A DNA stretch of 64,000 nucleotides. Origin: Argyresthia goedartella. Taxonomy: Eukaryota; Arthropoda; Insecta; Lepidoptera; Argyresthiidae. The translations under genes were made by a program, and so were the position numbers. Shown here piece by piece: positions 20,729 through 30,850 of the stretch (the stretch's first letter is position 1; every line of letters starts with the position of its first letter). The stretch lies in assembly GCA_949825045.1 (NCBI GenBank), contig OX463807.1, forward strand, positions 34,616,749 to 34,680,748, given 5' to 3'. The notes below the pieces were generated by a model, which did not search any database, had not been told where the DNA came from, and was given only the letters and a program-made list of their open reading frames with translations.

Positions 20729-22444
20729 CTAGCGAGGGCCCCCGGGGCCCCACTCTGCCTGTAAACGATCAGGTATGCAGCTATACGCCAGAGGGTCCCA
20801 TTGTACAAATGGCCTACGCGCCGGTTCCATTGCCACCCTACGACGCCCCGTAAAGGGGGGTGGGCGTGAATTCAACCGTGGCCGCTCCATGAGCGGGGGG
20901 GACATCACATGTGACCGACGAGGATGAGGCGACGAGCGGGGCGACAACTGAGGCGGCGTCCGAACCGCACCCGCATAGCTCGAAGGTGTCCCATGCCACC
21001 CGCCCGTTACGGCCTGCTCAACACACCCAATGTCCCGCTGAGTCGGATGCTGAGTCGCAACCGAAAACTCAGGGCCCCCCATGTAATGACCCTGAGTGCG
21101 GCCCTGCACCCTAGTACTGCCCTGTGCACGTGGGGACGTTGGCCCCTGAGTTGCGCTCCGAGTCGCAAACGAATTCTCAGGGCCCCTTGCCGTGTCACCC
21201 TGGGTAGGGCCCTGTGGTGGCTGTTGGCCGGACCGGTTCATGCACAACAAATTGTTGTGGGCCCCACCACAATATCCGCACATTTGTGTGCGCGTGCAGT
21301 CCCTAGCCATGTGTGGCCCGAGGCACAGGAAACACCAGCTCCGCTGCTTGGCCATCTGGCGCCGTCCCTGAACCCTAAGTTCCCCGAACTTATTGCAATT
21401 GGCCACAGCATGGCCAATCTGCCTACAACATGGGCAGGTCTCACCATGTGGGGTCAATGCACTCACAGTCCCATTTGACTGCCGGTTGGTGCGGTCCTTC
21501 CTCGTCGGAGAGCCCCTACTCACAGCGCTCCCGGCAGCTCTCTGTGGCTCCGAAGGATGGGTGACCGTCAACCCCAAATTCTCTGCCCGTCGAGCCTCCT
21601 CTTCCAAAAATCCGACCAAGTCGGAGAAGGCGGGCAGGTCCTCGGCCGACCTCCCGTGAGACTGTTCGAAACGAGTCTGCACGTCAGCGGGTAGGCGGGA
21701 AAGTACAATGTACAACAGTAAGTACGACCATTCACCAACCGGAATTCCAAGATTCTCTAGAGCCTTGGTGACGGACAACAATGGGTTCAAAACCTCCGTC
21801 TGTATGGCCCCGACCTTGTTCACAACCGGGATGCTAAACAAACGGTTCAGTTGGGCATCGGCCAACCTCCGTTTGTTGTGGTAACGTCTGACCAACAATT
21901 GCCTGGCCGTCTCATAGTTACCCTCCGTAACTGTCAAATGAGCGACCAGCTCCCTAGGCTCACCCCTCAATGCTGCCACCAGCTGAGCCATCTTGACAGA
22001 CTTGGTAATGTCCGATCGCATGTGCACCAAACTGTCGAACAGATTGATGAAGCTCATCCATTTACCGGACACGCCGTCAAAGGTAGGCATAGTTATGGCA
22101 GGTAACCTGGACCCCGATCCCTGATGCGGCAGAGGTGCTTCAATGTCACCATCATGGCTGGACTCGCGCTGTCTACGTATGACCGCAGCCTTCTGCGTGA
22201 TAGCAGCTGCCATCTCCATACATTGGTCGACATCCCCTATCAACCGTGACAGCCTGTCAGGTGCACAACCATCAACTGATTCCGCCTGCGCGGACAATTC
22301 GAGCACCCTATTGTAACGTTCCTTAACGTCCATAGACCGCTCCAATACCACATCATGCCTATCTAAACGGTCTATCAGACCGTGTGCGGAGGAAAACCAT
22401 CTGAGTTCCTTATAAACACCCTTCTGGATTTCAGATAACGACAT
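20729..22444 (-). CDS. gag: BEL-Pao Gag
   Basis: A 571-residue Gag. A helical N-terminus is followed by the conserved BEL/Pao gag domain at about 113-290 (LPAITMPTFDGVSGKW onward, DUF1759 type). Three cysteine-histidine knuckles lie at 337-350, 371-383 and 389-401 (CPCCRQIGHAVANC, CFLCLGPHMARDC, CGYCGGAHNNLLC). The proline, glycine and glutamine-rich tail has repeated PQGPTQG-like and TQG motifs. It ends in TAG at 20729, and the protease frame continues downstream without a frameshift. That could be a native suppressible gag stop or simply another mutation. The gag part itself is intact. Confidence 0.92.
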   Translation of the reverse strand: MSLSEIQKGVYKELRWFSSAHGLIDRLDRHDVVLERSMDVKERYNRVLELSAQAESVDGCAPDRLSRLIGDVDQCMEMAAAITQKAAVIRRQRESSHDGDIEAPLPHQGSGSRLPAITMPTFDGVSGKWMSFINLFDSLVHMRSDITKSVKMAQLVAALRGEPRELVAHLTVTEGNYETARQLLVRRYHNKRRLADAQLNRLFSIPVVNKVGAIQTEVLNPLLSVTKALENLGIPVGEWSYLLLYIVLSRLPADVQTRFEQSHGRSAEDLPAFSDLVGFLEEEARRAENLGLTVTHPSEPQRAAGSAVSRGSPTRKDRTNRQSNGTVSALTPHGETCPCCRQIGHAVANCNKFGELRVQGRRQMAKQRSWCFLCLGPHMARDCTRTQMCGYCGGAHNNLLCMNRSGQQPPQGPTQGDTARGPENSFATRSATQGPTSPRAQGSTRVQGRTQGHYMGGPEFSVATQHPTQRDIGCVEQAVTGGWHGTPSSYAGAVRTPPQLSPRSSPHPRRSHVMSPPLMERPRLNSRPPPFTGRRRVAMEPARRPFVQWDPLAYSCIPDRLQAEWGPGGPR

Positions 22445-22984
22445 GATCGGAACGATACTTACTCACAATTTGCAGTAACTCAATTTTATTGGACCCTCCA
22501 GTTTATAACCCAAACGAGGGAACCCTAAACTATAACTTAAACAATGTTGTTTTCCTTAAACAATAGGAACCGAGTTTTATATCTATATAAATTCTGTAAA
22601 TAACAATTTAGTTTCCCTTTATCATTATAACACACACAGATAGTCAATATTAGTTCAAGTTATAAATTGCTATAAACTGAAAACAATGTAATAGCCTGCT
22701 ATCAATAGATGTAACTACCTATGTTAACCAAAACATTCATTCAATAGCATTACTAGACCACTAATAGATTGACTAACTGGTAATTCAATGCAAATTTCAA
22801 TTCAATATCTGTCTGTCTACTACCAGCAATAGACTTATAGCTTACAATACTACCAATCTATGTGGATATAGGAACAACCAAGTTACCTAACCGCCTATAC
22901 CTACAGATTGATACTCCCAAATCGTGCCTTCCTGGAGCCCTTGACGGCTGCAAATCTCAGGAAGCCACGCTCTAGCTACCAAAA
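22445..22984 (-). other. BEL-Pao 5' leader with primer-binding-site candidate
   Basis: About 540 bases of non-coding leader. Three bases inside the 5' LTR the minus strand reads TGGTAGCTAGAGCGTGG (22965-22981). Its TGG start and position fit a tRNA primer-binding site. I cannot name the tRNA. Confidence 0.6.
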
Positions 22985-23529
22985 TGTTCAGGCTTCTCAG
23001 CACCTAATGACCTCGTAGGGGCCCATGAGCTACGAGGTAGCGTGACGATCAGGTGCCAAGAAGTGATGAACGTCGGCGATTCACCGAGCTGAAGTTATGT
23101 GGGGTAGATCTAACCTGGTCTGTGCTTCAATCCCGTCAATCTCCTGTCTCTCTGCAAGGCCCGGGCGCACCCTAGGCTCTTCTTGGTAGACAGGTTCTTC
23201 AGCCAACCAGGTATGACTGGCGGGCCAGCGTGGTGAGCACAGTGTCCAACACAGGTTATGTTTCTACTGGTAAATACAAATCGGGCACGAAAATCCGAAC
23301 TTTATCTGGTTCGAGAGACAACGGCACACTCAGCTATATTAACAATCCTGAGGGAATCCCGAATACATTCCAGATGCCCTGCGATTTAATTTCAACACCC
23401 TAATCAAAACGCGTTTACATTGCGAGGGCTTTCGTCCGTCAGTTGTCCAAACTGCCAGATTGACAGCTAACGTCAAATTAAAATGACCGTTCAGAAACCA
23501 TCGATCGAATATCGATTTGGAATCGAACA
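22985..23529 (-). repeat. BEL-Pao 5' LTR
   Basis: 545-bp direct repeat of 16276-16820 with TGTTC...GAACA ends, followed by the ATCAC target duplication at 23530-23534. Confidence 0.93.
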
Positions 23530-23730
23530 ATCACGCTCACATTTCCCATTTCTTGTAAACATACTACCCAAGTATATAAACTCATTCACTTATTCCACTT
23601 GTTCATCATCAATCATTATCACGCATTCTGTTACTTCTTCAGCCTTTTCTAAAACCATGACCTTCGTTTTGCTGACATTCAGCTTCCCTTCTTCTTAAGT
23701 GATTCGTTCATGAGATTTACCATCTCCTGC
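23530..23730 (-). pseudogene. RTE-like family B, upstream part of the split copy
   Basis: The minus strand reads MVNLMNESL, GKLNVSKTKVMVLEKAEEV and, after one stop, VNEFIYLGSMFTRNGKCERD, then joins DIERRVSAG at 16275 across the BEL-Pao element. This is the thumb region after the reverse-transcriptase palm. The copy is cut off at 23731 by another LTR element. Confidence 0.8.
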
Positions 23731-24450
23731 TGTGCCGGTCGACTATGTTAGTCATATTTTCACGTAATGTTAAGATAAGTTGACGACCGTCACAGATAAG
23801 GTATATTTATATTCATCACGCACTATGTCTTATGCACGTCATTAATAACATGTACCAACCTAGTATATAAGCTAGGATTTCCTATAATAAATTAGTCTAG
23901 TATTTGCGCGCATCTCAAGCCTTTTACTTTACTCCCGAAGATGTCACCCTCCTTATAATTGCCTCTGGCAAAGTAGTGACCCGACTTCTGAACATCAGCA
24001 ACCTTCGGTAATAGCAGCATGGACCCAGCCGCGAAGAAAACTCCGTGTGCTGCCACCTTAGAAGTGCAAGCAAGAAGCACTTCGTCCAAGATCGCCGAGC
24101 CCCGACTTCGGCAACCAAGACGACATCAAGCAAGCCATGACCGGACCAGATTTGAAAACGGAACAGAAGCCAAAAGATAAATAATTTCAACTGAAGATTT
24201 CCCGCATTGAACTCAAGATACCGCAAGAAAAATGAACCGATAGCCAGCTGACTGCTGATTTATCAAAATGGAGCTCGCACAAGCAGAAACAAACGTGTCG
24301 GCAAATTCATTCACAGCAAGCAGCTTTTCAAGTTCAAGACATAGGAAGCCGTTCCAGCCCCCAGAAGAGTATTGAAACATCATCGATATACCTAATTCAA
24401 CGAATATTGAAATCATCCAGGAAGAACATCGCACGAAGAATATTCAAATC

Positions 24451-24483
<33 letters not shown>

Positions 24484-24638
24484 ATATATATATATATAAA
24501 CGATTGGTGTACAAGATGTGCCCTATGTTGCCAAATCCCAAGGTTTTTAGGCACACAAATTTCATCAATCGACAACTTAATATTCACTCAAGAGTGAAGA
24601 GCACGCACGTACATATGACGTACGAGATCATTGACTAC
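23731..24638 (+). mobile_element. Non-autonomous LTR element, copy 1 (truncated)
   Basis: A 5' LTR at 23731-23970 matches the LTRs at 30608-30850 and 32117-32359 (TGTGCCGG start, GCCTCTGGCA end), with a diverged first 35 bases. Interior DNA 23971-24638 matches 30851-31530, except that a TA microsatellite (about 24451-24501) is expanded here. A short gag-like start MDPAAKKTPCAATLEVQ at 24019 runs only about 54 codons. The copy is broken at 24638 by the LTR of Gypsy element 2. No 3' LTR of this copy is in the window. Confidence 0.85.
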
Positions 24639-25004
24639 TGTAAGGTCGCAGCACTTCTTGAACACCACCTATAATTGCCTACCTAATCTGTAGGGCTAGG
24701 GAGTTTAATTAGGAAGACGTTAGTAACACCAAACTTGTGTTTATTGATCGAATATGGTTACAATTTATATAAAAGGGATCAAACTGGCCCGATAGCCATT
24801 AAGCTAATCCTAACTATCTAATTTACATCGGTCGCTGACCGAATGCCTAAGGTGAAGTGTGTCACATCGACATTTCACTTCAAAGCCTCTTTCTTTTTAA
24901 AATTACAAATTACGTAACATTGTCAAAGCGAACACTCACTCTAAAGAGGCCCGTATACAATATTATCGCATAGACAAATATCGAACCTAACTACATACCT
25001 TACA
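24639..25004 (-). repeat. Gypsy element 2, 3' LTR
   Basis: A 366-bp LTR with perfect TGTAAGG...CCTTACA ends. On the minus strand it is preceded by GAAAGGAGGGGGGAATGAT, a textbook polypurine tract (25005-25027). It contains an AATAAA signal in the second half. The matching 5' LTR is not in the window, because the element is truncated in gag near 39720. Confidence 0.8.
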
Positions 25005-25059
25005 ATCATTCCCCCCTCCTTTCAAAAAAAATAATTCCAAAGGATGTTTTTTTTTCCAA
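25005..25059 (-). other. Gypsy element 2 polypurine tract and end of 3' untranslated region
   Basis: Minus strand GAAAGGAGGGGGGAATGAT abuts the LTR. The remaining bases are an A/T-run spacer up to the LINE insertion's flanking repeat at 25060. Confidence 0.75.
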
Positions 25060-25094
25060 AGTGGCAACCCTTACTCAAAGTCTAAAAACTAAAA
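25060..25094. repeat. Flanking direct repeat of LINE insertion (left copy)
   Basis: 35 bases that recur at 27646-27680 with four mismatches, both copies containing CTCAAAGTCTAAAA. They bracket the LINE at 25095-27645 exactly, as a long target-site duplication would. Confidence 0.7.
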
Positions 25095-27645
25095 TCAAAA
25101 TCAAAATCAAAAATCATTTATTTCCATAGGATGTTGTTACATCACTTAGATCCGTCATTACATTTTTTTGGGTGAGTTCACTAACCCAATGGCGGAATCT
25201 GTGGAGAAGAGCTCACCGAAGAAACTCCACAGTCGTCGCATCTTTTGCGTTTCCTTTTTTAAATAAAATATTGTCAAATTACAAAATGAATGCTAATTAT
25301 ATATCGAAACAGCCTGTTACTCAAACAATCTATTCCCATGGACATCTGTCCTCTAAGTAATCAGATATCCTGTAGTAACCTTTTTTATACAATTTCTGTT
25401 TTATTATTATTTTAAACTTGTCTAAAGGTAAGTTTTTAATATCAGTAGGGACCTTATTGTAATAGCGTATACAATTGCCTTTAAAAGAATTACTAATTTT
25501 ATGTAGTCGGCTTACATAAGCAACCAACTTGTCTTTATTTCTAGTATTAAAATTGTGTATATCACTGTACTTCTGAAAATTAGTTATATTTCTTTTTACA
25601 TACACAAGATTGTCATAGATATATTGAGACACAAATGTCAGAATATTGATTTCTTTAAACTTTTCCCTCAGTAACACTCTAGGCCCTAATCTATAAATTG
25701 CACGAACAGCCCGTTTCTGCAGAATAAATATACTATTAGCATTCGCAGCGTGACCCCACAATAAAATACCATAGGTCATTAGACTATGAAAGTAACTAAA
25801 GTAGACTAGTCTAGCGGTGTCTACGTCGGTAAGAGCTCTAATTTTTTTAACTGCGAACGCTGCCGAACTCAGTCTGTTCGACAATTTATTTATATGAGGA
25901 TCCCATTGTAGTTTGGCGTCTAAAGTAATGCCCAAAAAGACAGTCGACTGCACAAGGTCCAATCTCTGTCCTTTTATAAATATGTCTGTAGTTACCGGGT
26001 TCACATTGGGTAACACTAATTTAATACATTTAGTTTTCTTTTCATTAAGTAATAAATTGTTAACAGTAAACCAGTTCACTATACTAGAGATAGCATTGTT
26101 TACCTCGTCATAATTTGATTGCTGTCTTTTAACTTTAAATATCAAAGAAGTATCATCGGCAAACAATACTAACCCATGTTTTGCTTTAACAAGGTAAGGT
26201 AAATCATTAATATATACTAAAAACAAGAAAGGACCAAGAATTGAACCTTGCGGTACGCCCATACTTATTGAAGACCCAGGTGATCTTTTCCCATTAACAT
26301 CGACCATCTGAACCCTTTCTGTTAGATATGACTCCAGAAGGCCAAGTGCCTGATCTTTTACACCATAATGGCGTAACTTCCTGACAAGAGTGTCATGATG
26401 GACGCAATCAAAAGCCTTGGATAGATCGCAGAAGACACCTATTGCATCCATTGCGTCTTCCCAGGCATCAAAAATATTGTCGATTAGTTCAACACCAGCA
26501 TCGGCTGTTGAACGACCCTTTGTGAAACCAAACTGAGCAATATGAATTAAATTATTGAGATAAAAATGACTTTGCAATTGATTAAGTATGAGTTTTTCAA
26601 ATATTTTGCTAAGCGTTGGTAGTATCGATATGGGTCTAAAATTGGTGGGGTCTGATGTACTACCAGCTTTGAATAAAGGTATAACTTTACTTAGTTTCAT
26701 CAAGTCAGGAAACACACCACTATCTATACATTGATTAAATATACAACAAAGGTGAGGTGCAATACAATCTACAATGTAACTAATAATTTTTACTGATAGA
26801 CCATGGGCGTCAGCTGTCTTTTTCATTTCCAGGGATTTAAACGCTTTTACAATGTCTTCATTATTTACGTGCCTAAATTTAAAATCTGTTTTACATTCCT
26901 CAAAGTTTTGTTTAAGTATAGATTCAGCAGCAGCGGGAGATGAATTTAAAGACTTGGTTGTTGAAACTGGAATGTCCGTAAAGAAATTTTCGAAAGCTTT
27001 TGCTACTTCTAGGTCTGTACTTAGCAATTGATTATCTATCTTAAGCTTGAAGTTATTATGTGTAGCTTTGGCCTTTCCAGTCTCTCTGTTTATAATTTGC
27101 CAAGTCGTTTTCATTACATTGCTACTAGATTCAATTTTGTTTTTAATGAAATTAGATTTAGCTACGGCACAAACGCGTTTAAACATTTTTGAATAACTAC
27201 GAACATAATCTAGAAAGGCCGTATTTTTGTTATATGATTTCTCTTCATAGAGTTCATATAATCTTCGTCTGCTCCTATGAATTCCAACTGTCGCCCAATC
27301 ACTAAACAAAGCTTTGTTATTAACTTTTATAGTTTTTGATTTAAATACCGTATCATATTCATTTTTGACAAGGTTAAATACTGAGTTGTACAACAAATTT
27401 GGATCGTCACTGTATGGTATTTCCCATAGTTTATCTAAAATATTATTCCTGTAGTGTTCAAGCCGAGTGTCACTAACGGGCACACATGTAATATCCTCTT
27501 TTTGGTCCTTTTTTATTTTAATATTGAATATCAGTGATCAGAGGTTAATTTATTGATGACCGATTTGAAAATGGGCGTAATGTTAGTAAATATATTGTCA
27601 ATGCAGGTAGCAGATGTTGCAGTAATTCTAGTAGGCTCCAAAAAC
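25095..27645 (-). mobile_element. Jockey/CR1-like LINE, 5'-truncated, long open RT frame
   Basis: A minus-strand element ending in a (TTTTGA)n tail (about 25095-25120). It starts inside the endonuclease, whose last part reads EPTRITATSATCIDNIFTNI then LTSDH before a stop. It is a relative of the copies at 41146, 60171 and 63097 (shared GVPQGSILGPFLFLVYINDL and KKGYY endings) but belongs to another subfamily. Confidence 0.88.
25330..27483 (-). CDS. LINE reverse transcriptase (ORF2 fragment)
   Basis: 717 open codons. The linker (1-210) includes NVMKTTWQIINRETGK. Reverse transcriptase then has NFRPISILPTLSKIFEKLIL (281-300), QFGFTKGRSTADAG, IGVFCDLSKAFDCVHHDTL with D353 and D359, GVPQGSILGPFLFLVYINDL and LFADDTSLIFK with the catalytic pair at 443-444. 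A thumb with FLGITLDAKLQWDPHINKL and a C-terminal domain ending KKGYYRISDYLEDRCPW complete it. The reverse transcriptase looks catalytically intact, but the endonuclease upstream is cut short by a stop and the 5' end is gone. The methionine chosen is only the first in the frame and need not be used. Confidence 0.9.
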   Translation of the reverse strand: MPVSDTRLEHYRNNILDKLWEIPYSDDPNLLYNSVFNLVKNEYDTVFKSKTIKVNNKALFSDWATVGIHRSRRRLYELYEEKSYNKNTAFLDYVRSYSKMFKRVCAVAKSNFIKNKIESSSNVMKTTWQIINRETGKAKATHNNFKLKIDNQLLSTDLEVAKAFENFFTDIPVSTTKSLNSSPAAAESILKQNFEECKTDFKFRHVNNEDIVKAFKSLEMKKTADAHGLSVKIISYIVDCIAPHLCCIFNQCIDSGVFPDLMKLSKVIPLFKAGSTSDPTNFRPISILPTLSKIFEKLILNQLQSHFYLNNLIHIAQFGFTKGRSTADAGVELIDNIFDAWEDAMDAIGVFCDLSKAFDCVHHDTLVRKLRHYGVKDQALGLLESYLTERVQMVDVNGKRSPGSSISMGVPQGSILGPFLFLVYINDLPYLVKAKHGLVLFADDTSLIFKVKRQQSNYDEVNNAISSIVNWFTVNNLLLNEKKTKCIKLVLPNVNPVTTDIFIKGQRLDLVQSTVFLGITLDAKLQWDPHINKLSNRLSSAAFAVKKIRALTDVDTARLVYFSYFHSLMTYGILLWGHAANANSIFILQKRAVRAIYRLGPRVLLREKFKEINILTFVSQYIYDNLVYVKRNITNFQKYSDIHNFNTRNKDKLVAYVSRLHKISNSFKGNCIRYYNKVPTDIKNLPLDKFKIIIKQKLYKKGYYRISDYLEDRCPWE

Positions 27646-28909
27646 AGTGCCAACCCTATCTCAAAGTCTAAAATCTAAAAAACATTAAATTTTAACATTA
27701 AGTGAGCTTGCTATGCTTGAAATCTAAAAAACAGTAAATATGCTGCAAGCATAATCTTAAATAACATCGAGTACCCTAATCCTTATCCGACTAACTACAC
27801 TTAAGGTGTAGGCTATACACCTTAAAAAACTTAATTAAAAAAACTTAAATTATGACACCCTATGATCCCATCATACAATTATTCGCGGCTTAAGACTAAC
27901 CTACCTAACGCTAGAAAACTATCTATTACAATACGAAGGCAAACAGCTGAATCTAGCTAAGATTTAGCTTCTCGAATGGTTATCATTCGACAAACTTTCT
28001 GACAAAAAAAACTAGCGAAAAATTTATCAGACAACTATAATACCTCCGTTCTTAAAATTATCACAACTCCATCTTTGCTTAAAAAAATCATTTAAATCAC
28101 CACATTGTGAACTCTTTCCACCGAATGGAAATATTTCAAACATTAACGCAGGTAAAGATCAAAGAAAAAAAAATATCATTTTCAAATATAGGAAACGTCA
28201 ACAATATTAACAGGATTAATCTATAGAACCGTATTACTAAGCCACAGCTAAGAATGAGTTCATTAAAATTCGTTCCAATAATACGATGAAATCAACTAGC
28301 TTTAAAACCGATATTGCAACTTATAAACATCTCAACTAATCCATTGGAATTCAGTAAACTATCTTTTACTATTAACAGTTTAAGATAATCGCCGTGAGTT
28401 GCAACCAATTACCCAAGTTAAAACACTACAAAGAATCTCGAATGTGTATCGAATACCCGAGTTATCCCACATCAGAAATTACTTTCATTGAGAAACCTTC
28501 GTTACCAACTTTATGAACAACCCTTACTCTCCCCTTACCAAATCATCCCAACTCTATACCTTAAAAACGCAGGAACCAAAACAGAACCCTATGACGAATA
28601 GCTATTGCCTCGTCATACTGCTCTCAAAGATAAAACCAGGCGATCGGTTCAAACAATTATACGAACTGTCGTTTATAAAAGTTTCTCATATAAAGGTAAT
28701 CTACCACGGAAATCTAGTATGTTACAAATATTTCTTGGTTCTTTGGTGAACGGTCCTCATCAGACATCATAGTTCAGCAACAACATGAAAAGAAACACCG
28801 GTTAATAAACAATTCATAACAATACCGCACACATAAACCACAAACCATCAACCGGGATAAAATTATATTATACTCCTAATGTATAATTATTTAATATCAG
28901 ACGAACTCC
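27646..28909 (-). other. Gypsy element 2, 3' untranslated region
   Basis: About 1.2 kb between the integrase end and the LINE insertion, starting with the right copy of the 35-bp flanking repeat (27646-27680). It is AT-rich with no frame resembling env. The phrase TCTAAAAAACA(G/T)TAAAT occurs twice (27670s and 27730s). I see nothing else in it. Confidence 0.6.
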
Positions 28910-29958
28910 TCAACGCAGCACAAAGCGTTTTAAACGATTTGTGTTAACAATTACGCCCCGTGACCGTGAGTTCAGACGACGAATCAGCACATTAGACCTC
29001 CCAACGATCTCAATGACCTTGTATGGCCCTTGACACAGACGTGCCAACTTCATACATCTTCCCGTTATCTGCCTTGGTACGTATAACAAAACTAAGTCAT
29101 TCACCCGGAACGATCTGGGTTTTGATCTCATATCGTAATACCGTTTTTGTACACGCTGTGCGTTCGCAATATTCCCTAACGCCTTAGTCAGCAGCCTTCC
29201 CATACGATTTACCCTTTCATCTATCGTTTCGTCTAAACCAATTGCGTTTAATCCTAATGATCGATCAACCACTGAGTACTGTTCCCTACCAAATAAAATA
29301 TTATACGGCGACACCTTCGTTGACGCCTGCACGCTAGTGTTATACGCATGTACTACCAAAGGTAAAACTGAGCACCATTGCCTTTGATTACTACCTAAAT
29401 ATTTTGATAACATCGAAGTTAACGTTCTATTCATTCGTTCTACCAAACCGTTACTCTGTGGGTGAAACGAACTTGTATGTATCATTTTAGCCCCAAACTA
29501 TTCTACCGTTTCTTTTACGATTCCCGCCGTAAAAACTGTACCTCAATGTGAAATAATTTCCCTAATCGGCCCGAACCTACAGAAAACTTCCTCAACTAAA
29601 AACCGCACTACATCTTCCGATGTAACCCTAGGTAACGTCTTACATATCAAAACCGCGACGCATACTCTACCGCGACTATAATAAATCGGTTATCTCTCGA
29701 CGAACATGGAAACGCTCCTAACACGTCGATTCCTACCTTCTCAAAAATATCCGAGACCCTAATCGGCATCAAATCTGCTACGCTTTTAACTAATTTCCTT
29801 TCTTGACACGGCACACACGAAGATATATAACGCTCTATCACCTTATAGGCTTTCGGCATGAAATATTTCGACCGAAACCTCTTCAACGTCTTTGCGAGAC
29901 CCAAATGACCTCCTGTCCACGCCTCATCATGTAATTCGTTCATTACATTTTGAAACAA
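28910..29958 (-). pseudogene. Gypsy element 2 integrase, inactivated
   Basis: The zinc domain HDEAWTGGHLGLAKTLKRF and ISSCVPCQERK is intact in the frame 29647-29958, followed by GIDVLGAFPCSSRDNRF with the first core aspartate. Between the frames the expected second aspartate motif reads ISH-stop-GTVF, so that residue is lost. The frame 28910-29485 has SSFHPQSNGLVERMNRTL with the catalytic glutamate and a chromodomain-less C-terminus with FRVNDLVLLYVPR. It cannot be active. Confidence 0.88.
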
Positions 29959-30123
29959 TGTTCCTCCCTAATACCTCCCTAATTTCTCCATCTCTACGTA
30001 CGCTTTTATAGAATAAATTATTTCTCAAACAAAAACCGCTACGCTACGCTTCCGGACGTTCGCTCAACCGCGTTAACCATCTACTACAAAATGAATCGTT
30101 CGCTTGATCCGCCTGTAACGACT

Positions 30124-30607
30124 CTACATTAATACTAAAAACTTCCAAACCATCATCATCAGGTTCAGAACGAGAAGAAGACTGAGGTCCTCTGTTTTCC
30201 GTTTCCCTTCTTCCATTAGCGGATTCCTACTCAAAAAATCTGCCACTACATTGCTTTTCCCCGAGCAATGAACTATCTCGGAATCCCATTCTTGTATCGC
30301 TAACGCCCATCGCGCTAACCTACCAGACATATCTTTTTTCGACTGTAACCAACATAACGCGCTATGGTCTGTAACAATCTGAAAATACGATCCCCAAAGA
30401 TAATGCCTATAGTGCCTTAACGCCCATACTAACCCCAGACACTCTTTATCCGTCGTACTATATTTTTTCTCCGCATCCGTTAACTTCCTAGACGCATAGG
30501 CAACCGGACTCATTTTTTCAACGCCCTGCATCAACACTGCACCTAACGCCTCGTTAGACGCATCCACATAAACCCTCGTAGTAACCGACTTATCCCCCGA
30601 ATAATAC
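30124..30607 (-). pseudogene. Gypsy element 2 RNase H
   Basis: RVYVDASNEALGAVLMQG carries the first RNase H aspartate. RKLTDAEKKYSTTDKECLGL, LWGSYFQIVTDHSALCWLQS and SGKSNVVADFLSRNPL follow, so the RNase H signature is complete. The start given by the first methionine (30657) is an artefact of the inserted LTR. The true protein continued from 32360 across the insertion. Confidence 0.88.
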
Positions 30608-30850
30608 TGTGCCGGCACATACGCCCGCCACAGATATGCGGAAATATCTATTTCCACGTAATGTTAAGATAAGTTTACGACCGTCACAGATAAGGTATAT
30701 TTATATTCATCACGTAGTTTTGTAGTAAGTTGTATATAAGCTTAGTATATCCTATAATAAAGTAGTCTAGTCTAGTCTCGTATTTGCGCGCATCTCAAGC
30801 CTTTTACTTTACTCCCGAAGATGTCGCTCTCCTTATAATTGCCTCTGGCA
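30608..30850 (+). repeat. LTR (left) of non-autonomous element
   Basis: Starts TGTGCCGGCACATACG and ends TTGCCTCTGGCA. Closely matches 32117-32359, and the LTR of copy 1 at 23731-23970. Confidence 0.9.

Larger units (their letters stand above)
16276..23529 (-). mobile_element. Complete BEL-Pao LTR retrotransposon with three in-frame stops
   Basis: Two 545-bp LTRs (16276-16820, 22985-23529) have perfect TGTTC...GAACA ends. The 5-bp ATCAC flanks both sides (16271-16275 and 23530-23534). Removing the element rejoins the surrounding RTE-like frame as KCERDIERRV. The interior encodes gag, protease, reverse transcriptase, RNase H and integrase on the minus strand, in BEL-Pao order. The LTRs differ at about seven sites, so the insertion is older than the Gypsy element at 567-8287. 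Confidence 0.95.

Noticed and set aside
23892..24434. Minus-strand frames over the non-autonomous LTR element
   Set aside because: The element's LTRs, priming site and purine tract set the plus orientation. These frames recur at 30772-31478 as shadows.
24639..25004. Solo LTR unrelated to the adjacent Gypsy fragments
   Set aside because: The purine tract directly next to it, and its position after the integrase on the same strand, make it the 3' LTR of Gypsy element 2.
27681..28909. env gene for Gypsy element 2
   Set aside because: No long frame, signal peptide or membrane segment is present in this 1.2-kb stretch.
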